Below, piece by piece: positions 35,176 to 44,574 of a stretch of DNA of 64,000 bases. The notes beneath the pieces were generated by a model. That model did no database searches and had not been told where the DNA came from. It saw nothing but the letters and a program-made list of their open reading frames with translations. Position 1 is the stretch's first letter. Every line of letters begins with the position of its first letter. Position numbers and translations under genes: made by a program. The DNA lies in NCBI GenBank assembly GCA_965232465.1, contig OZ246977.1, forward strand, positions 2,294,001 through 2,358,000. Direction: 5' to 3'. Origin of the DNA: G965232465 sp965232465. Lineage in GTDB: Bacteria > Pseudomonadota > Alphaproteobacteria > JAQWUY01.

Positions 35176-38100
35176 ATGAGAAAAATGTTTTTGGCGGGTG
35201 CCAGTTTGTTGGGCATTGTTTTATTAGCGGTGACGCCGGCGTTTACCAATGATACAGACAAGGTGGTAAGTGCCACGGGGAATTTGCTTATTGATAATGT
35301 CAATAAAACAGGTTTTTTTGAATGGATAAGGGGTGGGATCGGATATACAGATAAAACCCTGAATTGGGATATTACCGCATTTAGTAATTTGTCAGAGACA
35401 AAAGACACGGTTACCTATGTACAAACTGCTTATAATCGCCAGAAATCGGTAAATCGATTAAACTTGGGATTGGGCTATCGGAAGCTGATAAACACCACGA
35501 CCGCCCCCTTGATTGTTGGGGTGAATGCGTTTTTTGACACAAAAGATGGGACTAAGAATATACTTGCCTTTAAAGCATCGGAAAATTTTCAACGCTATAG
35601 CATTGGGGTGGAGCTGAAAACCGCACGGTTCGACATGTCCGCAAACCTATATCGCCCGATTGGCAACAATATTATCGCTGACAAAAAAGTATTACAAGGC
35701 TGGGATATAACAGCCAAGGGCAATATCCCCAATTATGATCAGGTTTCTGTGGGGATGGGTACCTATACATTCGACGGGGTTGGGAATACAGTCGTTAAGG
35801 GCAATAAACTGATTGCCGAATTTAAGCCCAATCCCATGATAACAGTGCGGGGGGAATATGACAAGCCCAATGGCGAATCTGCACAGACCGATATATCGGT
35901 TGATTTTAAATGGGCATTCGACACACCGATACAAGACCAAATGAAGTCCACCCCTGTACCCAGTGCCGGTGCTGTATGGCACAAACGCTACGACAAAGTC
36001 GAACGGCACTATGATATTAAAACCGCTGAGGTCGATAGGATGGCACCTGTGGGCACTACTGTACAGTCCACTGATATACAAGACAGCACGGGCGATAAAA
36101 CAGTGCGCAGTGGCGATGGTACGACGCAAGACTCTGCCTATGCTTTAACCAGTGGCAAAACATATGCTATTAACGCCTTTATTGGCAATGTACCAAGTGG
36201 GGTAACGCCCACTGTCGAAGCAGAAGTTGTGGGCAGTGGTACCAGTGGCACAGACTTTCAATTTAAGAATGGGGCAACAAATATCGGTGTTGCCGCTGTA
36301 CTATACACCAGTACACTGGAAGATAAAGCAGGTGCGGGGGAAGTTACCTTAAAACTGACCTACAGTGCAGATGGCTTTGCCCCCCGTGCAGTGTTTATCA
36401 AAACACAAGCGGCTAATCCAATTGGCAGCGTGTTGTCCGATTCGGATAAAGCGAGTAACGATATTAAGGGTGGCAATGGTACGACCCAAGCCACTGCGTA
36501 TACCTTAACAAATGCCAAGACATATGCTGTGCGTACCTTTGTTGGTACTGTACCGAATGGGGTAACGCCGACTGTTAAAGCAGAGGTTGTCAATGGTACC
36601 AGTGGTACAGATTTCCAATTTAAGAATGGGTCGACAAATATCGGTGTTGCCTCTGTACTATATACCAATACACTGGAAGACAAAGCGGGTGCGGGTGTGG
36701 CTACTTTAAAATTGACATACAGTGCGACAAATTTTGACGATCGTATTGTATATGTCAAAACCGATAGTGCTTCCGCATTATCGCAAGTACATTCGACCAC
36801 TCCCATAGGATCAGGGAAATGGGGGCAACCGTTTAATGTACATTATAATTTAAAGACCAACGATCAGGGGACAACATTTAATGCCGCCACAGATTTTACA
36901 TTTTCTGTTGTACCCAATACTGAGGGGGATAAAGGTAGTGGTTTACAGCCGACCACCGCCGGTATTTTTACGAGTGATCCGATTGATAGCAAAACGGGAT
37001 TTATTGATGGTAGCAAACTGACCCAATCCGGATCGTTGTTAGTAAAAATTGTACGGGCGGCAAAAAATGGATTGCCCGAACGCACCGATTATGAAAATAT
37101 CACTGTAAACAAGCACGATAAAAGCGATCACCCAAACTTTTTGGTAACATTTCGCCCTGGACAAACTGTAGTCTTATGGGCATTGTCCATTGCAGCCCCT
37201 GCATATAGTAGAAGGTATGAACCTGCGGGGATTAGCCACGAAACATATGAAGTGATACCTACGGGTACAACCGCTGGTCCTGTTACAGGACCGAATGCTG
37301 TGAAAATACACCGCTTTGCTGGTATTATTACAAATATCACCCGTGCTGGGATGGTAAAAATACGGGTTACATATCCTGCTAATGATAAGTATGAAACCAT
37401 GACCTTCGATCTGAATGTGCCCATTGATAAGCAAGTGGCAAGGGGTACATTGAGCGTAGCAAACCTTGATATACCCTACAGCGGTGGCGATAGAATGGTG
37501 CGTGCGACGGCTGTGGAAAGTAAATTATCGATAAAGGGTGGATCAAGTACCAAAGGTGATTGGAAATTAAAAAGCCTCATCGATAAAGATGGCATTGGTT
37601 CCAATACATTAGCTATCGGTGCGGATCAAAAGAGCATGACCATCAAACGGGCAATTACAGGGGGTACCACTGTAACTGCTACATTTGAAAGCGACAAATA
37701 TCAAGATAAGAGCATAGATTTTAAAGTGTCCACAACAGGATCATTGAGTTCTGATGTCCGTACAGGCTTATCTGGGAAATGGGGCAAACCTTTTAATGTG
37801 GATTATAAGTTAAAGACGAATGATCAGGGTACAACCTTTAATCCCGCCACAGATTTTACATTTTCTGTTGTGCCCAGTACTGATGGGGATAAGGGCAGTG
37901 GTTTAGACCCGACCACCGCAGGTATTTTTACAAACAATCCCATCGATAGCAAAACAGGATTTATCGATGGTAGCACACTCACCCAATCAGGCAGTTTGTT
38001 AGTAAAAATTGTACGGGCGGCAAAAAATGGATTATCCCAAGTTACAGAATATGAAAATATCACTGTAAACAAGCAAGATAAAAGCGATTATCCAAACTTT

Positions 38101-41100
38101 TTAGTGACTGTAGTTCATAGTGTACCCCAATGGGCATCGTCCCGTGCCATAGTTGCATATCGCACCCAAAACGAACCTTCGGGCACTGAATTGCGAAAAT
38201 TCTCTTTAATACCGACGGGGACAACCGCCGGTCCTACAACAGGGGCGAACGCTGTAGCGGTGCAACCGAATGTGGGAGCTCCTATTACACATATCACCCG
38301 TGCTGGGGTGGTAAAAGTGCGGGTTACATATCCTGCTAATGAAAAGTATGAAACCATGACTTTCGATCTGAATGTGCCGATTAATAAACAACCCACAACG
38401 GATACTTTAAGTATGACAAACCTTGTTGTACCCTATGTAAATGTTGATAAAGCGGTGCAGAGTGCTGTTATACAGGGCACATTAACAGTAACAGGCGGGC
38501 AAACGCAAAAAGCCGATTGGACACTGAAAAGCCTAGTCGATAAAGATGGCATCGGTAGCAATACATTGGCTATCAGTGCGGATACAAAAAGTATGATTAT
38601 CAAACGGGCAATTGCCAGGGGTACAACCGTTACCGCTACATTTGAAAACGACAGATACAAAGATAACAGCATAGATTTTGAAGTGTCCACACATATGGGG
38701 ACGATTTCTGGTACCCGTACAGGATTATCTGGGATATGGGGCAAACCCTTTGCTGTAAATTATGACCTAAAGACTTCTGATACAGTTGCCGGTATAACCG
38801 CAACCTTTACTCCCGCCACAGATTTTACATTTTCTATTGTGCCCAGTACTGATGGGGATAAAGGCAGTGGTTTACAGCCGACCACCGCAGGTATTTTTAC
38901 GAGCGATCCCATCGATAGCAAAACTGGGTTTATTGATGGTAGCAAACTGACCCAATCAGGGATGTTGTTAGTAAAAATTGTCCGGGCGGCAAAAAATGGA
39001 TTACCCACAATCACCGAATATGAAAATATCACTGTCGATAAGCAAGTCTTGGGAACAGATGTACCAGCTGTACCGACTGTATCGTTGGCAAGTGGGGATA
39101 ATAAGTGGAAAAGTAATCCTACCACTAAATTTGATATGGTGTATGCAAACTTACCCGATAGCCAAGCGGTCACTACATTTGATTGGGAAGTAAACAAGAA
39201 AACAGGTGCAGAACCCAGCGGTACAGTGGCCATTGATGCGGATGGTAAAATCAGCGGGGCAACCTCCGCTGGTATGGTGGTTATTGCGGTGAAGGCAAAA
39301 CCCAATGACCCTAAATACAGCGGACAATTACCCTTAGCGGACTTTGCTATTGCCAAGCAAACGACGACGGATACCTTCCGTATGGCAGATCTTGTTATGC
39401 TGTATGGATTCGGCAATGGCAATAAACGGGTGGGTACGACCCTCATACAGAATAAGCTGTCTGTAACCAGTACAGGCACAACACAAACCAGAGCAGGGGA
39501 TTGGAAACTACAAAGCCTATCTGATAAAGATGGCATTGGCAATACGAAGCTGGTTATCAATGCAAATCAGACTATGACCATCAAAGGTAAAATCACGGCA
39601 GGTACAACCATTACCGCTGTATTTGCGGACAAAAAAAACAGATATACAGATATAAGCCAAGACTTTACATTGTCCACATCTGCGGGATCCATAAGTAACG
39701 ACACCCGTACAGGATCAGGAAAATGGGGGAAGTATCAGTCTTATCGCACCAATTATAGGTTAGAGCATATTGATACAGTGGGGGATGCAACAGGAGGATA
39801 CTTTACAGTTGGAAGTGACGACTATATATTTTCTATTGTAGACCCCAGTACAGATGATGGCAGTGGCAAGATAAAAACCACGCCGGGTATTGCATTGCCC
39901 GGGGCGATTAACAGCCGAACAGGCAAAATTTATGCCAACAAATTGACCAAGGGGGGGATCCTGTTGGTAAAAATTGTCCGTAAAATGAAATGGGACCCGT
40001 ACCGGTTATGGCCGGAGGTCACAGAATATGAAAACTTCACTGTCGACAAGCGAAATTTAAGTTGGGATGTAACATATGCTAACCGCCCCACTATGTCTGT
40101 TCCTAGTGGATCGAATAGCATATGGCGCAACAATGGGGGTAATATTCCCGTCGACTTCAGATTCCCCCCAGGTAGCACTTTTGGTGATTATGATTGGACG
40201 ATACAAGGGAAAGCAGGGGCTGTTCCCGATACAATTGCTTCGGGGCTACGGGTTACAGTGGCTGGTATAGAGGGGGCAATATCGGGCGGTACAGTTATGG
40301 TTACGATGAAACCAAACGCCAACAATGAAAAATACACGGGACAAATCAATTTTGGTCCCTTTACGATTGCCAAACAAACAATACCATCGCCGCTGACTGT
40401 TGGCAATATTGTGAAATTGTACAAATTTAGGAATGTAACGGTTACTGAACAGGATATACATAGCAAAGTATCCGTATCAGGCGGGCACACCCAAGCAAAC
40501 GATTGGACCCTAAAAAGCCTAGCCTATACAGGTGGTGGGAACCTCGATGTACAGGGCAAGAGTTTGACCATATGGGGGGCAGTCCCCACCCCTGCGACTG
40601 TAACCGCTACATTTGAAAACAAAAAATATACAGATGTACAAACCCAGTTTAAGGTGTTTACACAATCAGCGGGGATGAGCACCGCCACCCCTGTGGGAAC
40701 AGGCAAGTGGGGTGCGGGGCAAACTTATAGCACCGATTATAAATTAAAGGGCAATGATTTGGGCGTAGTATTTGATAAAAATACAGATTATACTTTTGCT
40801 ATTGTACCGCCCAGTAGGGCTGTAACGGGTTTTACATCCACCACCGCAGGTATTGTTAAGAATACATTAGCCGATGCTATCGACAGCAAATCAGGGGCTA
40901 TTAAAGCCAACGCATTGACTAAGGGGGGAACCCTGTTGATAAAAATTGTCCGCAGTCGCAAAACCAGCACAGATGGCAGTAAAACTTCCCCCGAGCTCAC
41001 AGTATATCAAAACTTTACTGTGGGTAAACAAAACCTGGGAACAGATATACCCCCTGTAACGGTAGCGAAAGCGGGCGGTGAAGATGGGACATGGAAAACC

Positions 41101-43245
41101 CGTTCTGCGGCCAAGATTGACCTACACTACAGCAACCTGCCCGACAGCCGAAGTGCCCATGCGTTTGATTGGACCGTTACAAGAAAAATGGGCACTTTGC
41201 CCAGCGGTGCCTTAAAAATCAATGCGGATGGGGACATCAGCGGGGCAACCTCCGGCGGTACGGTGGGGATTACCCTGCAGGCAAAAGCCAATGATGAAAA
41301 ATACATAGGACAATTTGTCTTGAATGACTTTACTATTGGCAAGCAAACGACGACAGATACTTTAACTATAAAAGACCTTGTTGTACCCTTTGCAACTGTG
41401 GCGGTAACAGTGGATGCCCCCCATATACTCAGTGGATTAGAGGTAAGTAATGCTAATGGTGCAAAAACCCAAGCATCAGAATGGACAGTTAAGCATTTAC
41501 AAAACACAGACAGTCATACAAACCTTGTGGTTAATGGCAATAGTCTGAATATAATAGGGGCGATTGCCAATAAGACAACCGTTACAGCCGTCCTTGAACA
41601 TGCCAAGTATAGCAGCCAGAATGTATCCTTTGAAGTGTCGACAAATGCAGGGGCTATAAGTACGGGTATGCGTACCGGGTCAGGGAAATGGGGTGTGGGT
41701 ACATATCCCACCGATTATAAGTTAAAAACGATTGATACAGTCGGGTTGGCCACTTTAAATTTTGACCCAACAAAGGATTTCACCTTTGAGATTGTGCCCA
41801 GTGGGGATGGGGATAAAGGTAGTGGTTTGCAACCCTCCACCGCAGGTATTGCATTAAGCGGTGCTATTGACCCCAATACAGGGGCTATTGATGCCAGTAA
41901 ACTGACCAAATCGGGGATCTTGTTGGTAAAAATTGTCCGTAAGACGGTAACTAGTGCTGGCGGTACTATTGTAGCACCAGCCCTTACAGAATATGAAAAC
42001 TTTACTGTCGATAAGCAAACCCAAGCGGACCACACAAACTTTAAAGTAACTGCCCCCAATGGTTTCAGATGGTCAAGTGGTGGACAAGCAGTAACCTATA
42101 CAGAAGAGAACAAACCTTCGGGTATCAGCAGCCCCCAATATTTCTTAGTATCCGCCGGTACAACCGCCGGTACGGTAACAAGTAGCGGTCCCGGTGCGGT
42201 GAAGGTGCAACAGAATACAGGTATCATCTTCAATACACGGGCAAGTGGTATAGTAAAAGTGCAGGTTGTATACCCCGCCAACGACAAGTATGAAAAAATG
42301 GTGTTTAATATGGATATACCGGTAAAACGCAGAGCAGGGGTAGTGATACCACTAGCGAACCTTAGTGGTGTTGGGGGACTGGATATTACATATAAAACCA
42401 CATCTGCTGCGTGGGGAACCCCGATCACCCCAACCCTTGATGAAGATGATATAGGGAGTAAGAGCTTTATGCCACAAGTTTTAGGAGTTCCCATTTACAC
42501 CCCCAGATTTACCATTACATCACGGAAAAAGGCACCGACTAAAAGTTATACAATCCACTGGCTTTATACAATCAACGGGTGGAAGAGTGTTAAGATTTAT
42601 AATTCCGCATCTGTGGGTGGTAACATCGACCCTGCAACGGGTACCATAACAGGCACACAATCCTCTGGTACCATAACTGTAACCCTTGAATATCCACAGA
42701 ATATCCGATATGAAGCTGGGTTTATTGTACTCGATGGCGGTGGCAAGGTAAAAGCAAAAGACTTTAAAATAACCATACAAAGAAAACCGCAAACCGCTTC
42801 CGCTAAACGAGGGCATGCAACTTGGGACAAACAGCGTACTTCCGCCCTTAATCCACATGTCTATAGTACTCTTCACGATATCCGTAGTGCATTACAAAAT
42901 GTCAAGGGCGGTTGGAATAATGTTACTCTGGCTATCGCAGATGCATCGACGGGCTTAACGGATGGAGCAACTTTTGGTAAGGATTACAACTTATTTGATA
43001 GTGCAGGTAAGGTTATCACAAAACAACAGGCCATTAATCGTGTGAAGAAAAATCAAAGAGTAAATGTACGGTATGTGGCTGCTACTAAAAATAATGGTGA
43101 AAGAGCCATAAGGTTCACCTTTACTTTCCCCAAAACAGAGGATGGTAAATACGCCGCAGGGGCAGCCCCTGTTCATACATACTGGATGACGGGAACATGC
43201 AGAAATCATCTCAGGTTCTGTAAAAGGTATTGGGATCGCAACTAA
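35176..43245 (+). CDS. Giant intimin/invasin-like inverse autotransporter adhesin
   Basis: A 2,689-residue outer-membrane adhesin. A signal peptide (MRKMFLAGASLLGIVLLAVTPAF) is followed at about 30-250 by an inverse-autotransporter beta-barrel domain, recognisable from GGIGYTDKTLNWDITAF, RLNLGLGYRKL, PLIVGVNAFFD and SVGMGTYTFDG. The passenger is C-terminal and exposed: two ~110-residue repeats (about 310-540), then about six super-repeats of ~320-330 residues starting near 545, 865, 1184, 1513, 1840 and 2168, and a unique C-terminal domain (about 2400-2689) with two cysteines close to the end. Each super-repeat holds several Ig-like-sized modules. The ATG at 35176 is 9 nt from GAAGGA; an ATG at 35167 is too close. 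It is alone in its transcription unit. A broken paralogue lies at 22.9-25.0 kb. Confidence 0.9.
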   Translation: MRKMFLAGASLLGIVLLAVTPAFTNDTDKVVSATGNLLIDNVNKTGFFEWIRGGIGYTDKTLNWDITAFSNLSETKDTVTYVQTAYNRQKSVNRLNLGLGYRKLINTTTAPLIVGVNAFFDTKDGTKNILAFKASENFQRYSIGVELKTARFDMSANLYRPIGNNIIADKKVLQGWDITAKGNIPNYDQVSVGMGTYTFDGVGNTVVKGNKLIAEFKPNPMITVRGEYDKPNGESAQTDISVDFKWAFDTPIQDQMKSTPVPSAGAVWHKRYDKVERHYDIKTAEVDRMAPVGTTVQSTDIQDSTGDKTVRSGDGTTQDSAYALTSGKTYAINAFIGNVPSGVTPTVEAEVVGSGTSGTDFQFKNGATNIGVAAVLYTSTLEDKAGAGEVTLKLTYSADGFAPRAVFIKTQAANPIGSVLSDSDKASNDIKGGNGTTQATAYTLTNAKTYAVRTFVGTVPNGVTPTVKAEVVNGTSGTDFQFKNGSTNIGVASVLYTNTLEDKAGAGVATLKLTYSATNFDDRIVYVKTDSASALSQVHSTTPIGSGKWGQPFNVHYNLKTNDQGTTFNAATDFTFSVVPNTEGDKGSGLQPTTAGIFTSDPIDSKTGFIDGSKLTQSGSLLVKIVRAAKNGLPERTDYENITVNKHDKSDHPNFLVTFRPGQTVVLWALSIAAPAYSRRYEPAGISHETYEVIPTGTTAGPVTGPNAVKIHRFAGIITNITRAGMVKIRVTYPANDKYETMTFDLNVPIDKQVARGTLSVANLDIPYSGGDRMVRATAVESKLSIKGGSSTKGDWKLKSLIDKDGIGSNTLAIGADQKSMTIKRAITGGTTVTATFESDKYQDKSIDFKVSTTGSLSSDVRTGLSGKWGKPFNVDYKLKTNDQGTTFNPATDFTFSVVPSTDGDKGSGLDPTTAGIFTNNPIDSKTGFIDGSTLTQSGSLLVKIVRAAKNGLSQVTEYENITVNKQDKSDYPNFLVTVVHSVPQWASSRAIVAYRTQNEPSGTELRKFSLIPTGTTAGPTTGANAVAVQPNVGAPITHITRAGVVKVRVTYPANEKYETMTFDLNVPINKQPTTDTLSMTNLVVPYVNVDKAVQSAVIQGTLTVTGGQTQKADWTLKSLVDKDGIGSNTLAISADTKSMIIKRAIARGTTVTATFENDRYKDNSIDFEVSTHMGTISGTRTGLSGIWGKPFAVNYDLKTSDTVAGITATFTPATDFTFSIVPSTDGDKGSGLQPTTAGIFTSDPIDSKTGFIDGSKLTQSGMLLVKIVRAAKNGLPTITEYENITVDKQVLGTDVPAVPTVSLASGDNKWKSNPTTKFDMVYANLPDSQAVTTFDWEVNKKTGAEPSGTVAIDADGKISGATSAGMVVIAVKAKPNDPKYSGQLPLADFAIAKQTTTDTFRMADLVMLYGFGNGNKRVGTTLIQNKLSVTSTGTTQTRAGDWKLQSLSDKDGIGNTKLVINANQTMTIKGKITAGTTITAVFADKKNRYTDISQDFTLSTSAGSISNDTRTGSGKWGKYQSYRTNYRLEHIDTVGDATGGYFTVGSDDYIFSIVDPSTDDGSGKIKTTPGIALPGAINSRTGKIYANKLTKGGILLVKIVRKMKWDPYRLWPEVTEYENFTVDKRNLSWDVTYANRPTMSVPSGSNSIWRNNGGNIPVDFRFPPGSTFGDYDWTIQGKAGAVPDTIASGLRVTVAGIEGAISGGTVMVTMKPNANNEKYTGQINFGPFTIAKQTIPSPLTVGNIVKLYKFRNVTVTEQDIHSKVSVSGGHTQANDWTLKSLAYTGGGNLDVQGKSLTIWGAVPTPATVTATFENKKYTDVQTQFKVFTQSAGMSTATPVGTGKWGAGQTYSTDYKLKGNDLGVVFDKNTDYTFAIVPPSRAVTGFTSTTAGIVKNTLADAIDSKSGAIKANALTKGGTLLIKIVRSRKTSTDGSKTSPELTVYQNFTVGKQNLGTDIPPVTVAKAGGEDGTWKTRSAAKIDLHYSNLPDSRSAHAFDWTVTRKMGTLPSGALKINADGDISGATSGGTVGITLQAKANDEKYIGQFVLNDFTIGKQTTTDTLTIKDLVVPFATVAVTVDAPHILSGLEVSNANGAKTQASEWTVKHLQNTDSHTNLVVNGNSLNIIGAIANKTTVTAVLEHAKYSSQNVSFEVSTNAGAISTGMRTGSGKWGVGTYPTDYKLKTIDTVGLATLNFDPTKDFTFEIVPSGDGDKGSGLQPSTAGIALSGAIDPNTGAIDASKLTKSGILLVKIVRKTVTSAGGTIVAPALTEYENFTVDKQTQADHTNFKVTAPNGFRWSSGGQAVTYTEENKPSGISSPQYFLVSAGTTAGTVTSSGPGAVKVQQNTGIIFNTRASGIVKVQVVYPANDKYEKMVFNMDIPVKRRAGVVIPLANLSGVGGLDITYKTTSAAWGTPITPTLDEDDIGSKSFMPQVLGVPIYTPRFTITSRKKAPTKSYTIHWLYTINGWKSVKIYNSASVGGNIDPATGTITGTQSSGTITVTLEYPQNIRYEAGFIVLDGGGKVKAKDFKITIQRKPQTASAKRGHATWDKQRTSALNPHVYSTLHDIRSALQNVKGGWNNVTLAIADASTGLTDGATFGKDYNLFDSAGKVITKQQAINRVKKNQRVNVRYVAATKNNGERAIRFTFTFPKTEDGKYAAGAAPVHTYWMTGTCRNHLRFCKRYWDRN
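36112..36770 (+). repeat. Two tandem ~350-bp repeats in the adhesin gene
   Basis: The segments 36112-36410 and 36470-36770 encode near-copies (shared: GVTPTVEAEV/GVTPTVKAEV, GTSGTDFQFKNG, TLEDKAGAG). They lie between the barrel and the long super-repeats. Confidence 0.85.
36805..42035 (+). repeat. About six 960-990 bp super-repeats in the adhesin gene
   Basis: Units begin near 36812, 37771, 38728, 39715, 40696 and 41679, each with a SGKWG-like start and each carrying LVKIVR and YENITV-like strings. The first three units are much more alike (for example TTAGIFT, PIDSKTGFIDGS, IVRAAKNGL occur in all three) than the later three, suggesting recent duplication at the barrel-proximal end. Confidence 0.88.
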
Positions 43246-43436
43246 GATGTGTCGCCATTGTATATGCCCCTTTTAAAAAAATATGTATATCTATACCCAC
43301 CCAAAACGATAAAATGTACCTAACAAAATAATTTTCCTTGTAAATTGTATCCTAAGATGATACTGTAAGCATGATGTTTTAATTTTAACACATATAATTA
43401 ATGTTTAATAACAATTATGAAAAAGGAAATCTAATC

Positions 43437-44483
43437 ATGTTAAAGAAAATTTTTGTAATCATGTCTGCTGTTGTGCTGTTTTTAGGCTTTGGCGTATCTG
43501 TGCATGCAGACGGAAAATTTGATGGTCCCACCACTGGGCCAAAAGCTGCCAAAGGTAAATCGATTGTTGTCATCGCAGGTGATTTAAAGAATGGTGGTAT
43601 TCTTGGGGTAACCAAAGGCGTAGAACAAGCAACCAAAGTCATAGGTTGGGACATTCGGGTGTTGGATGGTGCCGGGTCTATTCAAGGGCGTACAGGTGCC
43701 ATTGGTCAAGCACTTGCCTTAAAACCAGATGGTATTGTTATCAATGGTTTTGATGCGGTGGAACAACAAACGGCACTTGCAAGCGTTGTATCGGCGGGTA
43801 TTCCCATGGTTGCATGGCATTCTGGACCTAAGATAGGGTGTGATGCACCGGGCGGTATTTTTGCCAATGTATCGACCGATGCCATGACGGTATCTGAGGT
43901 TGCGGCAAAATGGGCATTACAAGATGGGGGCGATTCACTTGGGGCAATTATTTTCACCGACTCCACATATCAAATCGCTATCGATAAGGCCGATCGTATC
44001 AAACAAACCATCGAAGCCGCAGGGGGCACCGTATTGGAATATGTGGACACACCCATTGCGGATACTTCCACCCGTATGGGTCCGTTAACCATTAACCTGT
44101 TGCAAAAATATGGCAACAAATGGACACACGCATTGGCAATTAACGATCTGTATTTTGACTTTATGGGACCGGCACTAGCATCCGCAGGAATTGCCTCAGA
44201 GGACGGTCCACAGGCGGGTTCCGCTGGGGATGGATCCGAAGCCGCATTCCAACGAATCCGCAGTGGCAATTACCAAACCATTACAGTAGCAGAGCCATTG
44301 AATCTGCAAGGGTGGCAACTGGTGGATGAATTGAACCGTGCGATGCAAGGGGCATCCTGTTCAGGATACATCACATCGCCTGCGTTGGTGGATAGCGAAG
44401 GTTTATCTAAGCTAGGTAATAGCAACCTTTTTGATCCAGATATTCCATATCGTGAAGCCTACGCAAAGATCTGGGGCAAATAA
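43437..44483 (+). CDS. Sugar-type ABC transporter substrate-binding protein
   Basis: A 348-residue periplasmic protein with a signal peptide (MLKKIFVIMSAVVLFLGFGVSVHA) and a type I periplasmic binding fold of the ribose/LacI class: SIVVIAGDLKNGGILGVTKG, KPDGIVINGFD, GIPMVAWHSG. The later ALAINDLYFDFMGPALASAG completes the second lobe. AAAAGGAAA precedes the ATG at 43437; 12 in-frame codons upstream are not used. It is first of a three-gene transporter operon. The ligand is probably a sugar, polyol or nucleoside. Confidence 0.9.
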   Translation: MLKKIFVIMSAVVLFLGFGVSVHADGKFDGPTTGPKAAKGKSIVVIAGDLKNGGILGVTKGVEQATKVIGWDIRVLDGAGSIQGRTGAIGQALALKPDGIVINGFDAVEQQTALASVVSAGIPMVAWHSGPKIGCDAPGGIFANVSTDAMTVSEVAAKWALQDGGDSLGAIIFTDSTYQIAIDKADRIKQTIEAAGGTVLEYVDTPIADTSTRMGPLTINLLQKYGNKWTHALAINDLYFDFMGPALASAGIASEDGPQAGSAGDGSEAAFQRIRSGNYQTITVAEPLNLQGWQLVDELNRAMQGASCSGYITSPALVDSEGLSKLGNSNLFDPDIPYREAYAKIWGK

Positions 44484-44501
44484 GCACACTTGTGCCCCTT
44501 T

Positions 44502-44532
44502 CCCACACTGGCGATGGTATGGCTAGTGTGGG
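44502..44532 (+). promoter_or_regulatory. Intercistronic stem-loop after the binding-protein gene
   Basis: CCCACACT (44502-44509) and AGTGTGGG (44525-44532) form a perfect 8-bp stem with a 15-nt loop, in the 91-bp gap before the ATPase gene, and without a T-run. Such hairpins commonly protect the upstream binding-protein mRNA and raise its level over the membrane parts. Confidence 0.65.
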
Positions 44533-44574
44533 TCTGTGTGCGTATTATAAAAATAAGCAAGCGAGGGCTTAACT

